Part shown: piece after piece, positions 19,937 to 29,079 of the stretch
How positions within the stretch are numbered: position 1 is the first letter of the stretch
Layout of the letters: each line of letters starts with the position of its first letter
DNA from: Paenibacillus sinensis
GTDB taxonomy: Bacteria; Bacillota; Bacilli; Paenibacillales; Paenibacillaceae
Direction: 5' to 3'
DNA length: 46,062 nucleotides
Assembly: GCF_019904155.1 (NCBI RefSeq)
Contig: NZ_JAHCMB010000069.1
Coordinates: forward strand, 624 to 46,685
The notes under the pieces: generated by a model
The model's database searches: none
What the model saw: only the letters and a program-made list of their open reading frames with translations
What the model was told of the DNA's origin: nothing
Made by a program: the position numbers and the translations under genes

Positions 19937-21796
19937 TTATCTGCCTGCGCCTGCGGCAGCAGCGACCGGAGAGTGGAACCAGATTTTGCGGAAATCGATC
20001 CATCCGCATTCATTGAGGGAGATGCCCTGGATGGAAGAGTGAAACCGGGTGTTGTTCTTCTTATGGATGAGGAACAAGACGTCGGCATTCTGCTGGAGCT
20101 TCTCCTCAAGCTCCCGGAGTCTGAGCCGCCGAAGGCCGGGATCGGGCTCTGCCATCAGGGAAGTCGCCGCTTGGCGGGCTTCCGCCGCGAGTCTGCCCTC
20201 CAGAAAGGCTGGAAAGAAATGCTTCTGCAAATAAAGCTCCAGCTCGCAGATTTCATTGCGGATGGAGATTTCGATCAGTTGACAGTCCCGCTGCGCCATA
20301 ACCTCCGGATCGGTCATTTGACCCGGGGAGCAATGCACAAACTCCAGATTTACGCCGTAGGAACGGCACTGACGCGCGATCCATTCCGCTTCCGGGGACT
20401 GCTTGGCATAGGCATAGAACTGAAGCGTCTCTCCCTGATAGCCGCTTCTGGCGAGCAGGGTGGAGATTTCGGACTTCTCCGGAGGCTTTCTCCGCCGGGT
20501 TCCGGCCGTTTCGACGCTGACCTGATAGTGGAAGCTGTAAGCCGGGTGAATCCGGTTGTCCCCAAGCTCCTCGATCATCGCCTCCCGGTCGATTATCCGG
20601 TCGATCGCCGCGCGGAAGTGCGGGCTTTGCTGGGGGCCGCTTTTTCGCTGATTGAACACAAGCAGGCTGCAGCCGGAGAAGATCGACTCCACCTCCAGCC
20701 ACTCGGCGTCCATCCCCGCATTCAGCACCATATAGCCGTTAAAAGTGTTCGGCTTCGCGCACTTTGCGCAGGACCAATCCGGCTCTTTCAGCAGTCCGTC
20801 TTCGCGTTCGGACAGGCACAGAATTTCTACCCGGTCGATATGGGGTCTGCCCCGATAATAGGCGTGGTTCGCCTCAAGAATGCAAATCCCCGCGTCATAG
20901 CGGACAAGCCGGAAGGGGCCGGTTCCCAACGGATGCTTGAACAGAGCCGTCTCCTCCTGTCCGCTCAGATCGAAGGGGAGGATGGAGGCCGCTTTGGCGG
21001 ACAGGAAGTGCAGGAACAGAGCGCCCGGCGCACTGAGCTGAAAGCGGACGGTCTTGCGGTCCAGAGCTTCAACCTGGCTGATCGTCTGGAACATCCAGCT
21101 CTGCGCATGACGTTCCGGCTCCAGACGAAGCCGGTTCAGGGTATAGACGACATCCTCGGCTGCGACCTCACGTCCGTGATGGAACAGAACCCCCTTCCGA
21201 AGATGAAACACCCATTCCGTCATATCGATGGAGTGCTCCCAAGCATGGGCGATGGCGGGCTTGACGGTGCCGCTCAGGTAATCGAAGTCCACGAGCGTAT
21301 CGTAAATTTGGCCGATCACATGGGCATCGAATGCAAAATGAATGGCGGCGGGGTCCAGCGTCTGGATGGAGCGGTATACGGGAAAACGGAGTGTATCCAG
21401 CTCGGCGCCCGTCTCGGAGCCAAGGGTTCGGTTGATGCCCATTCCGTCCGACAGCCACTCCAGAAAATCGTTCTTGAGCCGGAGGGACAGCCCATAGCGC
21501 TCGATCAGCTCCAGCGCCTCCCGGACTTCTCCTCTTTGGGTCAACGCGCGGGCTTCCTGCGCCAGCAGTTCCTGCGGATCGGCCAGCACAGTCAGGGTGG
21601 AGCTGTGTCCCCGCCCCTGTCCCGGCTGCCAGGCAATCCATTCCAGCTCCGACAGCTTGCGCAGAATCATTTTCACATTCCTCGGGGTGCAGTGCCATAT
21701 GCCTGTCAGCGCTTCAATCGTAACCGGAAAGGGCTCCTTGGCTCCATAGTCCGGATAGACCGAAGCAAGCTCCAATATTCGCAGTGAAGCGAGCAT
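19937..21796 (-). CDS. SgrR-family transcriptional regulator with solute-binding domain
   Basis: A 619-residue cytoplasmic regulator. The first 110 residues form a winged-helix-like SgrR N-terminal domain (PVTIEALTGIWHCTPRNVKMILRKL). From about residue 140 the protein resembles a family 5 extracellular solute-binding domain: HVIGQIYDTLVDFD, the typical WVFHLRKGVLFHHGREVAAEDVVYTLNRL, and GTGPFRLVRYD. There is no signal peptide, so the binding domain is used inside the cell as a sensor. The start at 21796 follows AAAGGAGGA; the frame extends 10 codons further. The gene is divergent from a small ORF and its own promoter TATAAT lies at 21863-21868 (minus). In Firmicutes such regulators often neighbour exporters; none is present here. 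The ligand is unknown. Confidence 0.88.
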   Translation of the reverse strand: MLASLRILELASVYPDYGAKEPFPVTIEALTGIWHCTPRNVKMILRKLSELEWIAWQPGQGRGHSSTLTVLADPQELLAQEARALTQRGEVREALELIERYGLSLRLKNDFLEWLSDGMGINRTLGSETGAELDTLRFPVYRSIQTLDPAAIHFAFDAHVIGQIYDTLVDFDYLSGTVKPAIAHAWEHSIDMTEWVFHLRKGVLFHHGREVAAEDVVYTLNRLRLEPERHAQSWMFQTISQVEALDRKTVRFQLSAPGALFLHFLSAKAASILPFDLSGQEETALFKHPLGTGPFRLVRYDAGICILEANHAYYRGRPHIDRVEILCLSEREDGLLKEPDWSCAKCAKPNTFNGYMVLNAGMDAEWLEVESIFSGCSLLVFNQRKSGPQQSPHFRAAIDRIIDREAMIEELGDNRIHPAYSFHYQVSVETAGTRRRKPPEKSEISTLLARSGYQGETLQFYAYAKQSPEAEWIARQCRSYGVNLEFVHCSPGQMTDPEVMAQRDCQLIEISIRNEICELELYLQKHFFPAFLEGRLAAEARQAATSLMAEPDPGLRRLRLRELEEKLQQNADVLFLIHKKNNTRFHSSIQGISLNECGWIDFRKIWFHSPVAAAAGAGR

Positions 21797-21903
21797 ATAA
21801 TCGTCCTCCTTTCTATCCTTCGGCAAGGTTCCGTTCTAGAAAAGGTGAAGGGGTTGGCATGAATTATACCCTTTTTATCCCTTTTCTGATAGCTACAATA
21901 TAA

Positions 21904-21921
21904 GTAACACAGAAATGTTAC
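21904..21921. promoter_or_regulatory. Inverted repeat between the SgrR-type gene and the divergent ORF
   Basis: GTAACA and TGTTAC are separated by 6 nt, with partly matching flanks. The repeat lies upstream of the minus-strand TATAAT and just downstream of a possible plus-strand -10 (TACAAT, 21894-21899). It is a candidate operator for the regulator. Confidence 0.45.
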
Positions 21922-21952
21922 CTTCCTGATCAAGAAGAAAGGCGGGATAGCG

Positions 21953-22141
21953 ATGGATCATCCGACAATAGCCGAAATGCTGCTGGAGAAGGAGAGGAGG
22001 GAGCTTGAACGCTTGGCGGGAGGATATTGGAAGCGTCGCAGGGCGGTTTCGAACCCCAAGTCTTTGAATAGAGCTCCCCTTTCTCTTTTGCTCATCCATG
22101 TGAAAAAAATCGGCAGACTGCCGTTTCGAAAAGCGCGGTAA
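21953..22141 (+). CDS. Possible small protein divergent from the SgrR-type gene
   Basis: A 62-codon frame begins with ATG after AAAGGCGGG at a workable distance. The first 30 residues (acidic and basic, helix-forming: EMLLEKERRELERL, then WKRRR) look protein-like; the remainder is less convincing. I do not recognise a family. It lies divergent to the SgrR-type regulator and may be carried on a short transcript. It could equally be non-coding. Confidence 0.3.
   Translation: MDHPTIAEMLLEKERRELERLAGGYWKRRRAVSNPKSLNRAPLSLLLIHVKKIGRLPFRKAR
21992..22091 (+). ncRNA. Candidate structured short transcript
   Basis: Fourteen bases at 21992-22005 can pair with 22072-22085 (13 of 14 pairs, two of them G-U), enclosing 66 nt, and a T-rich stretch follows (22080-22089). 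The left arm contains an internal AGGAGG. The arrangement would suit an RNA of roughly 150-200 nt starting near 21905. This is inference from structure only. Confidence 0.25.
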
Positions 22142-22344
22142 TTCCTTCTCTCGCGCAGCAACGCCTCCCTCCGTACAGACGCGCTCAAGAAGCACCTGAA
22201 TGATCAGGGAGGTGAAGGAAAGTGTGATGCGGTGAAGGGCAGCCTGTCTTGGGTGGAAGGACGGCGGTGCAGCCGTGAAAATGGGCCGTGCATATGATAT
22301 CCTAATGAGGACGGACAAACCCGGATAATAAGGAAGGTAAGCCT
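22142..22344. other. Gap before the LacI-type gene
   Basis: No gene is apparent. CCTCCCT (near 22170) and AGGGAGG (near 22208) could pair, and CGGCAGACTGCCG forms a short palindrome near 22114. A TATGAT-like -10 near 22295 could serve the LacI-type gene, but no good -35 is visible. Confidence 0.4.
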
Positions 22345-23349
22345 ATGGCAGCCACCATTAAGGATATCGCCAAGCTGGCCAATGTGTCTCATACAACCGT
22401 ATCCAGAGCGCTCAACAACAGCCCGCTGATCAATGAGAATACGAGAAGACGCATTGCCGAAATCGCGGCCCAACTGAATTATACGCCGAACTATAACGCG
22501 AAGAGCCTTGTCATGCAGCGTTCTTACACGATCGGCCTGTTTTTCACAAGCATTGCAAGGGGCACCTCGCCCAGCTTCTTCTCCGATACATTCCGGGGGG
22601 TCAACCGGGTGATTGATGTCGATTACAACCTCTCCGTGAGAGGCATAGATGATTACCGGGATTACTCTTTGGTCCACAGCAAGCGGTTCGACGGCATTAT
22701 TCTCATGAGCCAGAGCGAGACCGATGATAAATTTATGCATCACGTTATTCAGCATGGAATTCCGCTAGTTGTGCTGAACCGCGTTATTGAAGACAGCTCC
22801 ATTATGAATATTATCTCAAATGACCGGGAGGGCGCATACAGCGCAGCGGCGTATCTGATCGGGTGCGGTCATCGCGATATCGCCATTATCGAAGGAGTGG
22901 AGGGCTTCAAGTCGACTGTTGAACGCCGGGAGGGCTTTCTTCGCGCGCTAATCGATCATGATATCCCGGCGCAGGCTGACTACATCGTCCATGGCAATTA
23001 CGATATGCAGAGCGGCTATCAGGCCATGGAGAAGCTGATGTCATACGGCAGCCCGCCGACAGCCGTCTTTTGTTCCAATGACGATATGGCGGTTGGCGCG
23101 ATGAACTGCGTGTTCGAACACGGTCTTCAAGTGCCGGGCGATGTCTCCATCGTCGGCTTTGACGACAGCGGCTTCTCGCTCTTTACCAATCCGTCGCTCA
23201 CGACGGTGAAGCGGCCGATCGAGGCCATCAGCGAACAGGGCGCGCGCAGGCTGCTCAGGCTGATTAAAGAGCCCGCTGAGATTGGAGAGCGGATGCTGAT
23301 CAATACGGAGCTGATTATCCGCAAATCGGCGGCTCCGCTGAAGAGATGA
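22345..23349 (+). CDS. LacI/GalR-family transcriptional regulator
   Basis: A 334-residue repressor. Residues 4-24 are the helix-turn-helix (TIKDIAKLANVSHTTVSRAL), followed by the hinge helix and, from about residue 60, the periplasmic-binding-protein-like sugar domain with CSNDDMAVGAM and SIVGFDDSGFS. It is not CcpA: the N-terminus differs from the conserved CcpA start and the core lacks its HPr-contact pattern as far as I can judge. It sits alone, with a terminator downstream, so the target sugar genes cannot be inferred. AAGGAAGG precedes the start. Confidence 0.92.
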   Translation: MAATIKDIAKLANVSHTTVSRALNNSPLINENTRRRIAEIAAQLNYTPNYNAKSLVMQRSYTIGLFFTSIARGTSPSFFSDTFRGVNRVIDVDYNLSVRGIDDYRDYSLVHSKRFDGIILMSQSETDDKFMHHVIQHGIPLVVLNRVIEDSSIMNIISNDREGAYSAAAYLIGCGHRDIAIIEGVEGFKSTVERREGFLRALIDHDIPAQADYIVHGNYDMQSGYQAMEKLMSYGSPPTAVFCSNDDMAVGAMNCVFEHGLQVPGDVSIVGFDDSGFSLFTNPSLTTVKRPIEAISEQGARRLLRLIKEPAEIGERMLINTELIIRKSAAPLKR

Positions 23350-23479
23350 ATGCCGGACACCGGCTGCTGTTTCCACGAATAATCGGGACTGTTCATCCCG
23401 TTTCCTTATCTTTTATATTATGAAGAAAAATTCGACCGGCGGCTGTGTGTACGGCAGTCCTGTCCGGTCGGAGCGCCGT

Positions 23480-23516
23480 AGGCTGGCAGGGAGATGGGAG
23501 TCCTGCCGGCCTTTTT
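23480..23516 (+). terminator. Terminator after the LacI-type gene
   Basis: AGGCTGGCAGG (23480-23490) pairs with CCTGCCGGCCT (23502-23512) over 11 positions, one G-U, followed by TTTT. A GACCGG/CCGGTC pair lies just upstream. Confidence 0.85.
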
Positions 23517-23652
23517 CCTGCCTAAAACACACAAATGCTGATGCCCTGGGCCCAGTCGGTACGGACGGCAGCCTGCCTGGATTGTGATCTTCCGCTTGCT
23601 GTGGCGAGCCCCCTTTCCTGTGACTCTTCTCATAAGAAATCTTATCCCGGCA

Positions 23653-23661
23653 TGATACAAT
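23653..23661 (+). promoter_or_regulatory. Extended -10 promoter of the DUF438 gene
   Basis: TGATACAAT is an extended -10 with no clear -35. Transcription would start near 23668, inside the Fur-like box. Confidence 0.5.
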
Positions 23662-23675
23662 GAGAATTATTCTCA
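23661..23675. promoter_or_regulatory. Fur-like box (perfect 7-1-7 palindrome)
   Basis: TGAGAATTATTCTCA is a perfect inverted repeat, TGAGAAT-T-ATTCTCA. The Bacillus Fur consensus is TGATAATNATTATCA, and natural Fur boxes often carry the TGAGAAT half-site. It overlaps the expected transcription start and lies 83 nt before the DUF438 start codon, so an iron-loaded Fur would block transcription. PerR and Zur boxes have different half-sites. Confidence 0.7.
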
Positions 23676-23757
23676 ATTGCGTGTTGGATCATTAGGCTTA
23701 CTTGCAAGCGTTCCGGCAGAGGACGGAAGTCAAATCGGGGTTAAGGGGGAGAAGGGG

Positions 23758-25020
23758 ATGTATCGGTATTTAAACGGAGTCGAAGCGGGAGCGCCGAGGG
23801 AGACCCGCCGGAAGCTGCTGAAAGAAGTGGTTGACGAGCTGCGGGCCGGTAAATCGGCGGCGGACGTACAGCAACGCTTTGAGCAGGCGGTGAGGGGGAT
23901 GCATGTATCCGAAATCTCAGCGATGGAAAATGAGCTGATCGCCGAAGAAGGCGTGCCCGCTCAGGATATCGGGCGTCTGTGCGCTGTGCACGAGGCCGTA
24001 TTTCAGGGGACGGTGCAGGAAATTCACCGATTCTCCGGTCCGGAAGAGACGCCGGGACATCCGGTGCATACCTTCAAAAGGGAGAACCGGGACATCGAGC
24101 GTCTTGTCAATTTCAAGCTGAAGCTGCATGCCGGTAAATTCCTGAAGCAGGACTCCGCCGCCAATGTCCAGAAACTGCTGGACGATCTGTCCCTTGTGTC
24201 GGAGATCGACAGACATTACAGCCGCAAGGAAAGTCTGCTCTTTCCTTATATACGGAAGCATCAAGCTTACGGGAAATCCAGCGTCATGTGGGGCGTTGAC
24301 GATCATATCCGCGGCCTGATCAAGGAAGTGAGAGCGATGCTCATGCCTTACCGGGGCAACCCGGCGGAGACGGCGAAGGCGATTTACCGTCTTATACGCG
24401 AAATCAATGATATGATCCGGGAAGAAGAGCAGGTTCTGCTCCCCGCCGCGTTGGAGAAGCTGACGGAGAAGGACTGGGCCGTCATGGCTGAAGACAGCGG
24501 AGCCATCGGCTACTGCCTGTCGGAGCCGGAAGGGGTGTGGGAGCCGGATATCAAGGAAGACCTCTCCTGTGAGGCTGCGGAGGAGATGCCTTCCACTGCC
24601 ACGCAGCGGGAAGACGGCACCGGCGCAAGACTGCCGGCCGAGCGGCTGGAACTGATCCTGAAGCATCTGCCCGGGGGACTGACGTTCATTGACCCGGATG
24701 GCAGCATTGTATTGACTAGCGGGCTTGGGAAATACGAATATGTCTCCGGCGGGGCTGGACAGGAAAATCTGCTCACGGACAATCGGAAGGGTGCTGACGA
24801 TATGGCCGTGCGAAAGCTGCTGAAAGAGTTCCAGTCCGGCCTCAAGGACAGCGGCGATTTCTGGATTCACACGTCCGACCGGTTCGTTCATATCCGTTAT
24901 GCCGCCGTCCGCGATGATTCGGGACAGTATGCGGGAGCGCTGCAATTCAGCCAGGATATCGCGCGGCTGCGGGGCTCTGGCAGCCGAAAGCGTGTGCCGG
25001 ACCGGTCCGAATCTTTCTAA
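23758..25020 (+). CDS. DUF438 protein with hemerythrin-like and PAS domains
   Basis: A 420-residue cytoplasmic protein. Residues 1-75 correspond to DUF438. Residues about 95-245 resemble a hemerythrin HHE bundle, with the His/Glu pattern HTFKRENRDIERL, EIDRHYSRKESLLFPYI, DDHIRGL and MIREEEQVLLPAALEKL. Residues about 300-405 resemble a PAS domain (LPGGLTFIDPDGSIVLTSG). Such proteins are thought to sense or handle oxygen, nitric oxide or iron through a di-iron site. The start is set by AAGGGGGAGAAGGGG before ATG 23758; the frame extends to a GTG at 23677 without a ribosome site. Control by the Fur-like box upstream is inferred. Confidence 0.85.
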   Translation: MYRYLNGVEAGAPRETRRKLLKEVVDELRAGKSAADVQQRFEQAVRGMHVSEISAMENELIAEEGVPAQDIGRLCAVHEAVFQGTVQEIHRFSGPEETPGHPVHTFKRENRDIERLVNFKLKLHAGKFLKQDSAANVQKLLDDLSLVSEIDRHYSRKESLLFPYIRKHQAYGKSSVMWGVDDHIRGLIKEVRAMLMPYRGNPAETAKAIYRLIREINDMIREEEQVLLPAALEKLTEKDWAVMAEDSGAIGYCLSEPEGVWEPDIKEDLSCEAAEEMPSTATQREDGTGARLPAERLELILKHLPGGLTFIDPDGSIVLTSGLGKYEYVSGGAGQENLLTDNRKGADDMAVRKLLKEFQSGLKDSGDFWIHTSDRFVHIRYAAVRDDSGQYAGALQFSQDIARLRGSGSRKRVPDRSESF

Positions 25021-25041
25021 TATCCGAATATTTGGCTATAT

Positions 25042-25077
25042 GGCGGCACATCGGACCCGGGTGTGCCGCCTTTCCTT
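25042..25077 (+). terminator. Terminator after the DUF438 gene
   Basis: GGCGGCACA pairs perfectly with TGTGCCGCC (loop 11 nt), followed by TTTCCTT. Confidence 0.75.
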
Positions 25078-25104
25078 GACCGCGGGAAGGGCTTCTATTA
25101 TAGT
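25076..25104 (+). promoter_or_regulatory. Promoter of the glucokinase gene
   Basis: TTGACC (25076-25081) and TATAGT (25099-25104) are separated by exactly 17 nt. The -35 abuts the preceding terminator. Confidence 0.75.
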
Positions 25105-25154
25105 GATTAACGTGGGATTTACTATTTTGCTAAAGAAAAAGGTGGCTTGTTTAC

Positions 25155-26105
25155 ATGTCGGAAAATATCTATGTAGGCGTGGATTTGGGCGGAACCGCGA
25201 TCAAGGTGGGCATCTGCAACAGCGAGGGCCATTTACTGCATACTTTTGAGGGGCCGACGGGAACCTCGGACGGTGTTGATACCGTCATTGACAACATCGC
25301 GAAATACGTACGTCAAATTGTCGATGAATCCCCGTACGAATGGGATCAGCTTGTCGGTGTTGGGGCGGGAGTAGCCGGTTTCACGAATATTCGCGAAGGC
25401 ATTATCGTTCTTGCGCCTAACATAGGTTTTCGGGACGTGCCGATCCGTGCCATTCTGGAGGATCGCTTGAACAAGCCGGTCAAAATAGACAATGACGCCA
25501 ACGTGGCGGCGCTTGGTGAAGCATGGAGCGGAGCGGGAAGAGGCATTGAGAACTGCGTGTGCTATACGCTCGGAACCGGCGTCGGCGGCGGCATCATCAT
25601 CAATGGCAAGATTTATCAGGGATTCTCCGGCCTGGCCGGAGAGCTTGGCCATATCTCCGTCGTTCCCGATCTGGAAGCCATCCAGTGCGGCTGCGGCAAA
25701 ATGGGCTGCCTGGAGACCGTATCTTCCGCAACTGGCATTATCCGTATGGCTAATGATGCGGTGGCCAGGGGAGACCGGACTTCGCTGGCCGGAGTGGAAA
25801 AGATTGCGGCCAAGGAAGTGTTCGATGCCGCCAAAGCTGGCGACGAGGTTGCGATCCGCATCGTGAACCGTGCTGCTTACTACATCGGGAAGTCAATGGC
25901 TGCCGTTGCGGCCGTGCTGAATCCTGAAGTGTTCATCGTCGGTGGAGGCGTATCCAAAGCTGGCGAGTTCCTGTTCGAGGAGATCCGCCGTGTATATGCG
26001 CAGTTCACTCCCGAGCCGCTTCAGAAAGACGTTAAGATTGTAGCCGCCCAGCTCGGCAACGACGCCGGAATTGTGGGCGCGGCTGGTCTTCTGCTGCGTT
26101 CTTAA
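25155..26105 (+). CDS. glcK: Glucokinase, ROK family
   Basis: A 316-residue sugar kinase that phosphorylates glucose with ATP. The ATP site is VGVDLGGTAIKVGI at the N-terminus. IDNDANVAALGEAWSGAG carries the catalytic Asp, and the ROK signature includes GELGHISV with the zinc motif CGCGKMGCLE. Length equals Bacillus GlcK. A strong promoter lies 50 nt upstream, and rapZ follows after 43 nt, so it may head the rapZ-glmR-whiA transcript. Other hexoses cannot be excluded as substrate. Confidence 0.93.
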   Translation: MSENIYVGVDLGGTAIKVGICNSEGHLLHTFEGPTGTSDGVDTVIDNIAKYVRQIVDESPYEWDQLVGVGAGVAGFTNIREGIIVLAPNIGFRDVPIRAILEDRLNKPVKIDNDANVAALGEAWSGAGRGIENCVCYTLGTGVGGGIIINGKIYQGFSGLAGELGHISVVPDLEAIQCGCGKMGCLETVSSATGIIRMANDAVARGDRTSLAGVEKIAAKEVFDAAKAGDEVAIRIVNRAAYYIGKSMAAVAAVLNPEVFIVGGGVSKAGEFLFEEIRRVYAQFTPEPLQKDVKIVAAQLGNDAGIVGAAGLLLRS

Positions 26106-26148
26106 GCGATATCATTCATTCATATACTAACGTGGGGAGGGAAGCCTG

Positions 26149-27048
26149 ATGACTGAAGAAGAAGTCGTCCCGTCGGCTGCGGCCACCCTTATTATCATCA
26201 CCGGTATGTCGGGGGCGGGGAAGACCATCGCTGTGCAGAGTCTGGAGGATCTCGGATTCTTCTGCGTCGACAATCTTCCGCCCGTGCTTATTCCGAAGTT
26301 CGCGGAGCTCATCGAGCAGTCCAAGGGCAAGATCGCCAAGGTCGCGCTCGTAATTGACCTTCGAGGCCGTGAGTTCTTCACCGCTCTGTCGGAATCGCTG
26401 AATTTCATGAAAGACCAATTTACCATCGGCTGCGAAATTTTGTTCCTCGATGCGACCGATTCCGTACTGGTGCAGCGCTACAAGGAGAGCAGACGGCGTC
26501 ATCCGCTGGCTCCCAAAGGCATGCCGCTGGACGGTATCCGGATGGAGCGGAAGATGCTGGAGGAGCTGAAGGATTCGGCGACGCTTGTCATTGACACGAG
26601 CAGTATGAAGCCGGCGCAGCTTAAAGAGAAGATCGTATCCCGCTTTTCCCATCTCGGCAAAAGCACGCTTTCCGTCAATATCACCTCCTTCGGCTTTAAA
26701 TACGGCATTCCTATCGACGCAGACCTTGTGTTTGACGTACGTTTTTTGCCTAACCCGCATTATGTGGACCATCTTCGGCCCCATACGGGCCAGGACAGCG
26801 ATGTATACGATTATGTAATGAAGTGGCCCGAAACGCAGGCATTCCTGACCAAGCTGCTCGATATGCTGCATTTTCTGATTCCCCAGTATCACAAGGAGGG
26901 CAAATCTCAGATTATTATCGGGATCGGCTGTACGGGCGGCAAGCATCGTTCGGTAGCCATAGCGGAATATCTGGGCAAGATGCTCGGGGTCAGCGAGACG
27001 GAATCGGTATCAGTCAGCCACAGGGATGCCGAACGCGACCGGCATTAG
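26149..27048 (+). CDS. rapZ: RNase adapter / nucleotide-binding protein RapZ (YvcJ)
   Basis: A 299-residue P-loop protein. Walker A is GMSGAGKT at 19-26; the conserved C-terminal block [18 protein letters not shown] binds small amino-sugar metabolites in the enteric homologue. In enterics RapZ delivers the sRNA GlmZ to RNase E; in Bacillus the homologue YvcJ hydrolyses GTP and affects competence, and no GlmZ is known. It precedes glmR by 16 nt, the conserved order rapZ-glmR-whiA. Confidence 0.96.
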   Translation: MTEEEVVPSAAATLIIITGMSGAGKTIAVQSLEDLGFFCVDNLPPVLIPKFAELIEQSKGKIAKVALVIDLRGREFFTALSESLNFMKDQFTIGCEILFLDATDSVLVQRYKESRRRHPLAPKGMPLDGIRMERKMLEELKDSATLVIDTSSMKPAQLKEKIVSRFSHLGKSTLSVNITSFGFKYGIPIDADLVFDVRFLPNPHYVDHLRPHTGQDSDVYDYVMKWPETQAFLTKLLDMLHFLIPQYHKEGKSQIIIGIGCTGGKHRSVAIAEYLGKMLGVSETESVSVSHRDAERDRH

Positions 27049-27064
27049 GAGAGAAGGGATCAAC

Positions 27065-28045
27065 GTGGCTGAACAAACGGGACAGCGCCCGAAAGTCGTC
27101 GTTATGGGCGGCGGCACGGGCCTGTCCGTGATGCTCCGCGGCCTCAAAGAGAAGCCGCTTGATATTACCGCCATCGTAACGGTGGCAGATGACGGGGGAA
27201 GCTCCGGCATACTGCGCAACGAGCTGCAGATGCCGCCGCCTGGCGATATCCGCAACGTCCTGACGGCGATGGCGGATGTCGAGCCTTTGATGGCCGAAAT
27301 TATGAGGTATCGCTTCAGCAGCGGGGAAGGGCTTGCCGGGCACAGTCTCGGCAATCTGATTCTGGCTGCGCTTACCGATATTTCGGGCGATTTTGTAACC
27401 GCCGTCCGCGAGATCAACCGCCTCTTCGCCGTAAGAGGACGGGTTCTGCCCGCAGCGGGCGAAGCGGTGGTGCTGAGCGCCGAGATGGAGGACGGCAGCA
27501 TCGTTACCGGGGAGTCGAAGATCCCCGAGGCCGGAGGCAAGATCCGGCGCGTCTTTCTCGAACCGCCGGATGTTGAGCCGCTGCCGGAAGCGCTTGAGGC
27601 GATCCGCGCGGCTGATGCCATCCTGCTCGGCCCGGGAAGCCTGTACACCAGCATTCTGCCGAATCTGCTGGTGCCGAAGCTGGCCGAGGCGGTCGTCGCC
27701 TCGGATGCGATCAAGATGTTCATCTGCAATGTGATGACACAGCCGGGCGAAACCGACCATTATACGGTCAGCGACCATCTGCAGGCCGTATACGATCACA
27801 TCGGGCTGCATCTGTTCGATTACGTCATTGTCAACAATGGCGAAATACCGCCCGAGGTGCAGCAGAAATATGCGGAGAAGGGGGCAAGCCCTGTCGAGCT
27901 CGACCGGGAGGCGATCGAAGATCCGCGCTACAAGCTGATCGCCGATCGGCTTGTCCTGTTCCGCACTTATCTCCGGCATGATACGGAGAAGCTGAGTCAG
28001 CATATTTACCAGCTGGTTCAGGACTGGATAACACGAAAGAGGTGA
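27065..28045 (+). CDS. glmR: Gluconeogenesis/cell-envelope factor GlmR (YvcK)
   Basis: A 326-residue CofD-like protein that binds UDP-GlcNAc and supports peptidoglycan precursor synthesis during growth on gluconeogenic carbon in Bacillus. Visible motifs: [44 protein letters not shown] and [20 protein letters not shown] 27065 follows rapZ's stop with AGGAGAGAAGGGA before it; ATG 27026 would overlap rapZ and adds 13 residues not seen in the family. The stop overlaps the whiA ribosome site. Confidence 0.95.
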   Translation: MAEQTGQRPKVVVMGGGTGLSVMLRGLKEKPLDITAIVTVADDGGSSGILRNELQMPPPGDIRNVLTAMADVEPLMAEIMRYRFSSGEGLAGHSLGNLILAALTDISGDFVTAVREINRLFAVRGRVLPAAGEAVVLSAEMEDGSIVTGESKIPEAGGKIRRVFLEPPDVEPLPEALEAIRAADAILLGPGSLYTSILPNLLVPKLAEAVVASDAIKMFICNVMTQPGETDHYTVSDHLQAVYDHIGLHLFDYVIVNNGEIPPEVQQKYAEKGASPVELDREAIEDPRYKLIADRLVLFRTYLRHDTEKLSQHIYQLVQDWITRKR

Positions 28046-28050
28046 GGACC

Positions 28051-28983
28051 TTGTCTTTTGCGGCACTGACTAAAAAAGAACTGACGATGATCGAGAACGG
28101 CCCTTGCTGCGACAAGGCGGAGATGTCGGCTCTGATCCGGATGAACGGATCGGTGCAGCTCTCGAGCAAACGGATCGTCCTCGATATCTCAACGGAGAAT
28201 GCCGCGATCGCAAGGCGGATTTATTCCTTGCTTAAAAAATATTACCAGGTGCATACCGAGCTTCTCGTGCGTAAAAAAATGCGTTTGAAGAAAAATAACG
28301 TCTATATCGTCCGCATCCCCGGCCGGGTGGAGGAGATTCTGAACGATCTCAAGATCGTCTCACAGGGCTTTGTGTTTAACGACGGCATCGACGAGAGCAT
28401 TGTTCACAAGAACTGCTGCAAGCGCGCCTATCTGCGCGGCGCCTTCATGGCGGGCGGCTCGGTCAATAACCCCGAGGGCTCGTCGTATCACCTGGAGATC
28501 GCCTCGATGTACGAGGAGCACTGCAAGGCGCTCGTTAAGCTGGCCGATGATTTTCATCTCAATGCCCGCTGCATCGAGCGCAAGAAGGGCTTCATTCTGT
28601 ATATCAAGGAAGGCGAGAAGATCATCGAATTCCTGAACCTGATCGGCGCGCATCAGGCCCTGTTCAAATTCGAGGACGTGCGAATCATGCGCGATATGCG
28701 CAATTCCGTCAACCGGATTGTGAACTGTGAAACCGCCAATCTGAACAAGACCATCAGCGCGGCGGTACGGCAGATCGAGAACATCAAGTTCCTGGAGAAG
28801 GAGATCGGCCTCGAGAAGCTTCCCGATAAGCTGCGGGAGGTCGCGGAGGTTCGTCTCGCACACCCGGATATCAATTTGAAGGAAGTCGGGGAAATGCTCA
28901 AAGGCACCGTCAGCAAGTCGGGCGTGAATCACCGGCTTCGCAAGATTGATGAGCTGGCTGAGAAGCTCCGGGTAGGGGAATGA
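28051..28983 (+). CDS. whiA: DNA-binding protein WhiA
   Basis: A 310-residue protein with an N-terminal LAGLIDADG-like fold ([15 protein letters not shown] near 125-140) and a C-terminal helix-turn-helix ([25 protein letters not shown]). In Bacillus it influences cell division and chromosome segregation. The start is TTG 28051, giving the family N-terminus [19 protein letters not shown] precedes it by 6 nt. The GTG at 28042 lies inside that site. Confidence 0.96.
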   Translation: MSFAALTKKELTMIENGPCCDKAEMSALIRMNGSVQLSSKRIVLDISTENAAIARRIYSLLKKYYQVHTELLVRKKMRLKKNNVYIVRIPGRVEEILNDLKIVSQGFVFNDGIDESIVHKNCCKRAYLRGAFMAGGSVNNPEGSSYHLEIASMYEEHCKALVKLADDFHLNARCIERKKGFILYIKEGEKIIEFLNLIGAHQALFKFEDVRIMRDMRNSVNRIVNCETANLNKTISAAVRQIENIKFLEKEIGLEKLPDKLREVAEVRLAHPDINLKEVGEMLKGTVSKSGVNHRLRKIDELAEKLRVGE

Positions 28984-29008
28984 TATTTTTTTGTAGTGTG
29001 GATTCGGT

Positions 29009-29022
29009 TATAATGATATAAT
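29009..29022 (+). promoter_or_regulatory. Possible promoter of the crh-position gene
   Basis: Two TATAAT hexamers lie here (29009-29014 and 29017-29022). The second has TGA in front, an extended -10. No good -35 is visible. It would give the HPr-like gene its own transcript besides read-through from whiA. Confidence 0.45.
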
Positions 29023-29079
29023 ATGATAAAATTATTGTGAAATTTTTGGGGCATATCTTAATTAGGGGGTAAGCGTTTC

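Noticed and set aside
19709..21787. Long plus-strand open frame of 692 codons opposite the SgrR-type gene
   Set aside because: It is the mirror of a real minus-strand gene with clear domains and a strong ribosome site. Its own translation has no family features and starts without a ribosome site.
22345..23349. LacI-type gene as ccpA
   Set aside because: The N-terminus and core lack the conserved CcpA sequence; ccpA is expected elsewhere in the genome.
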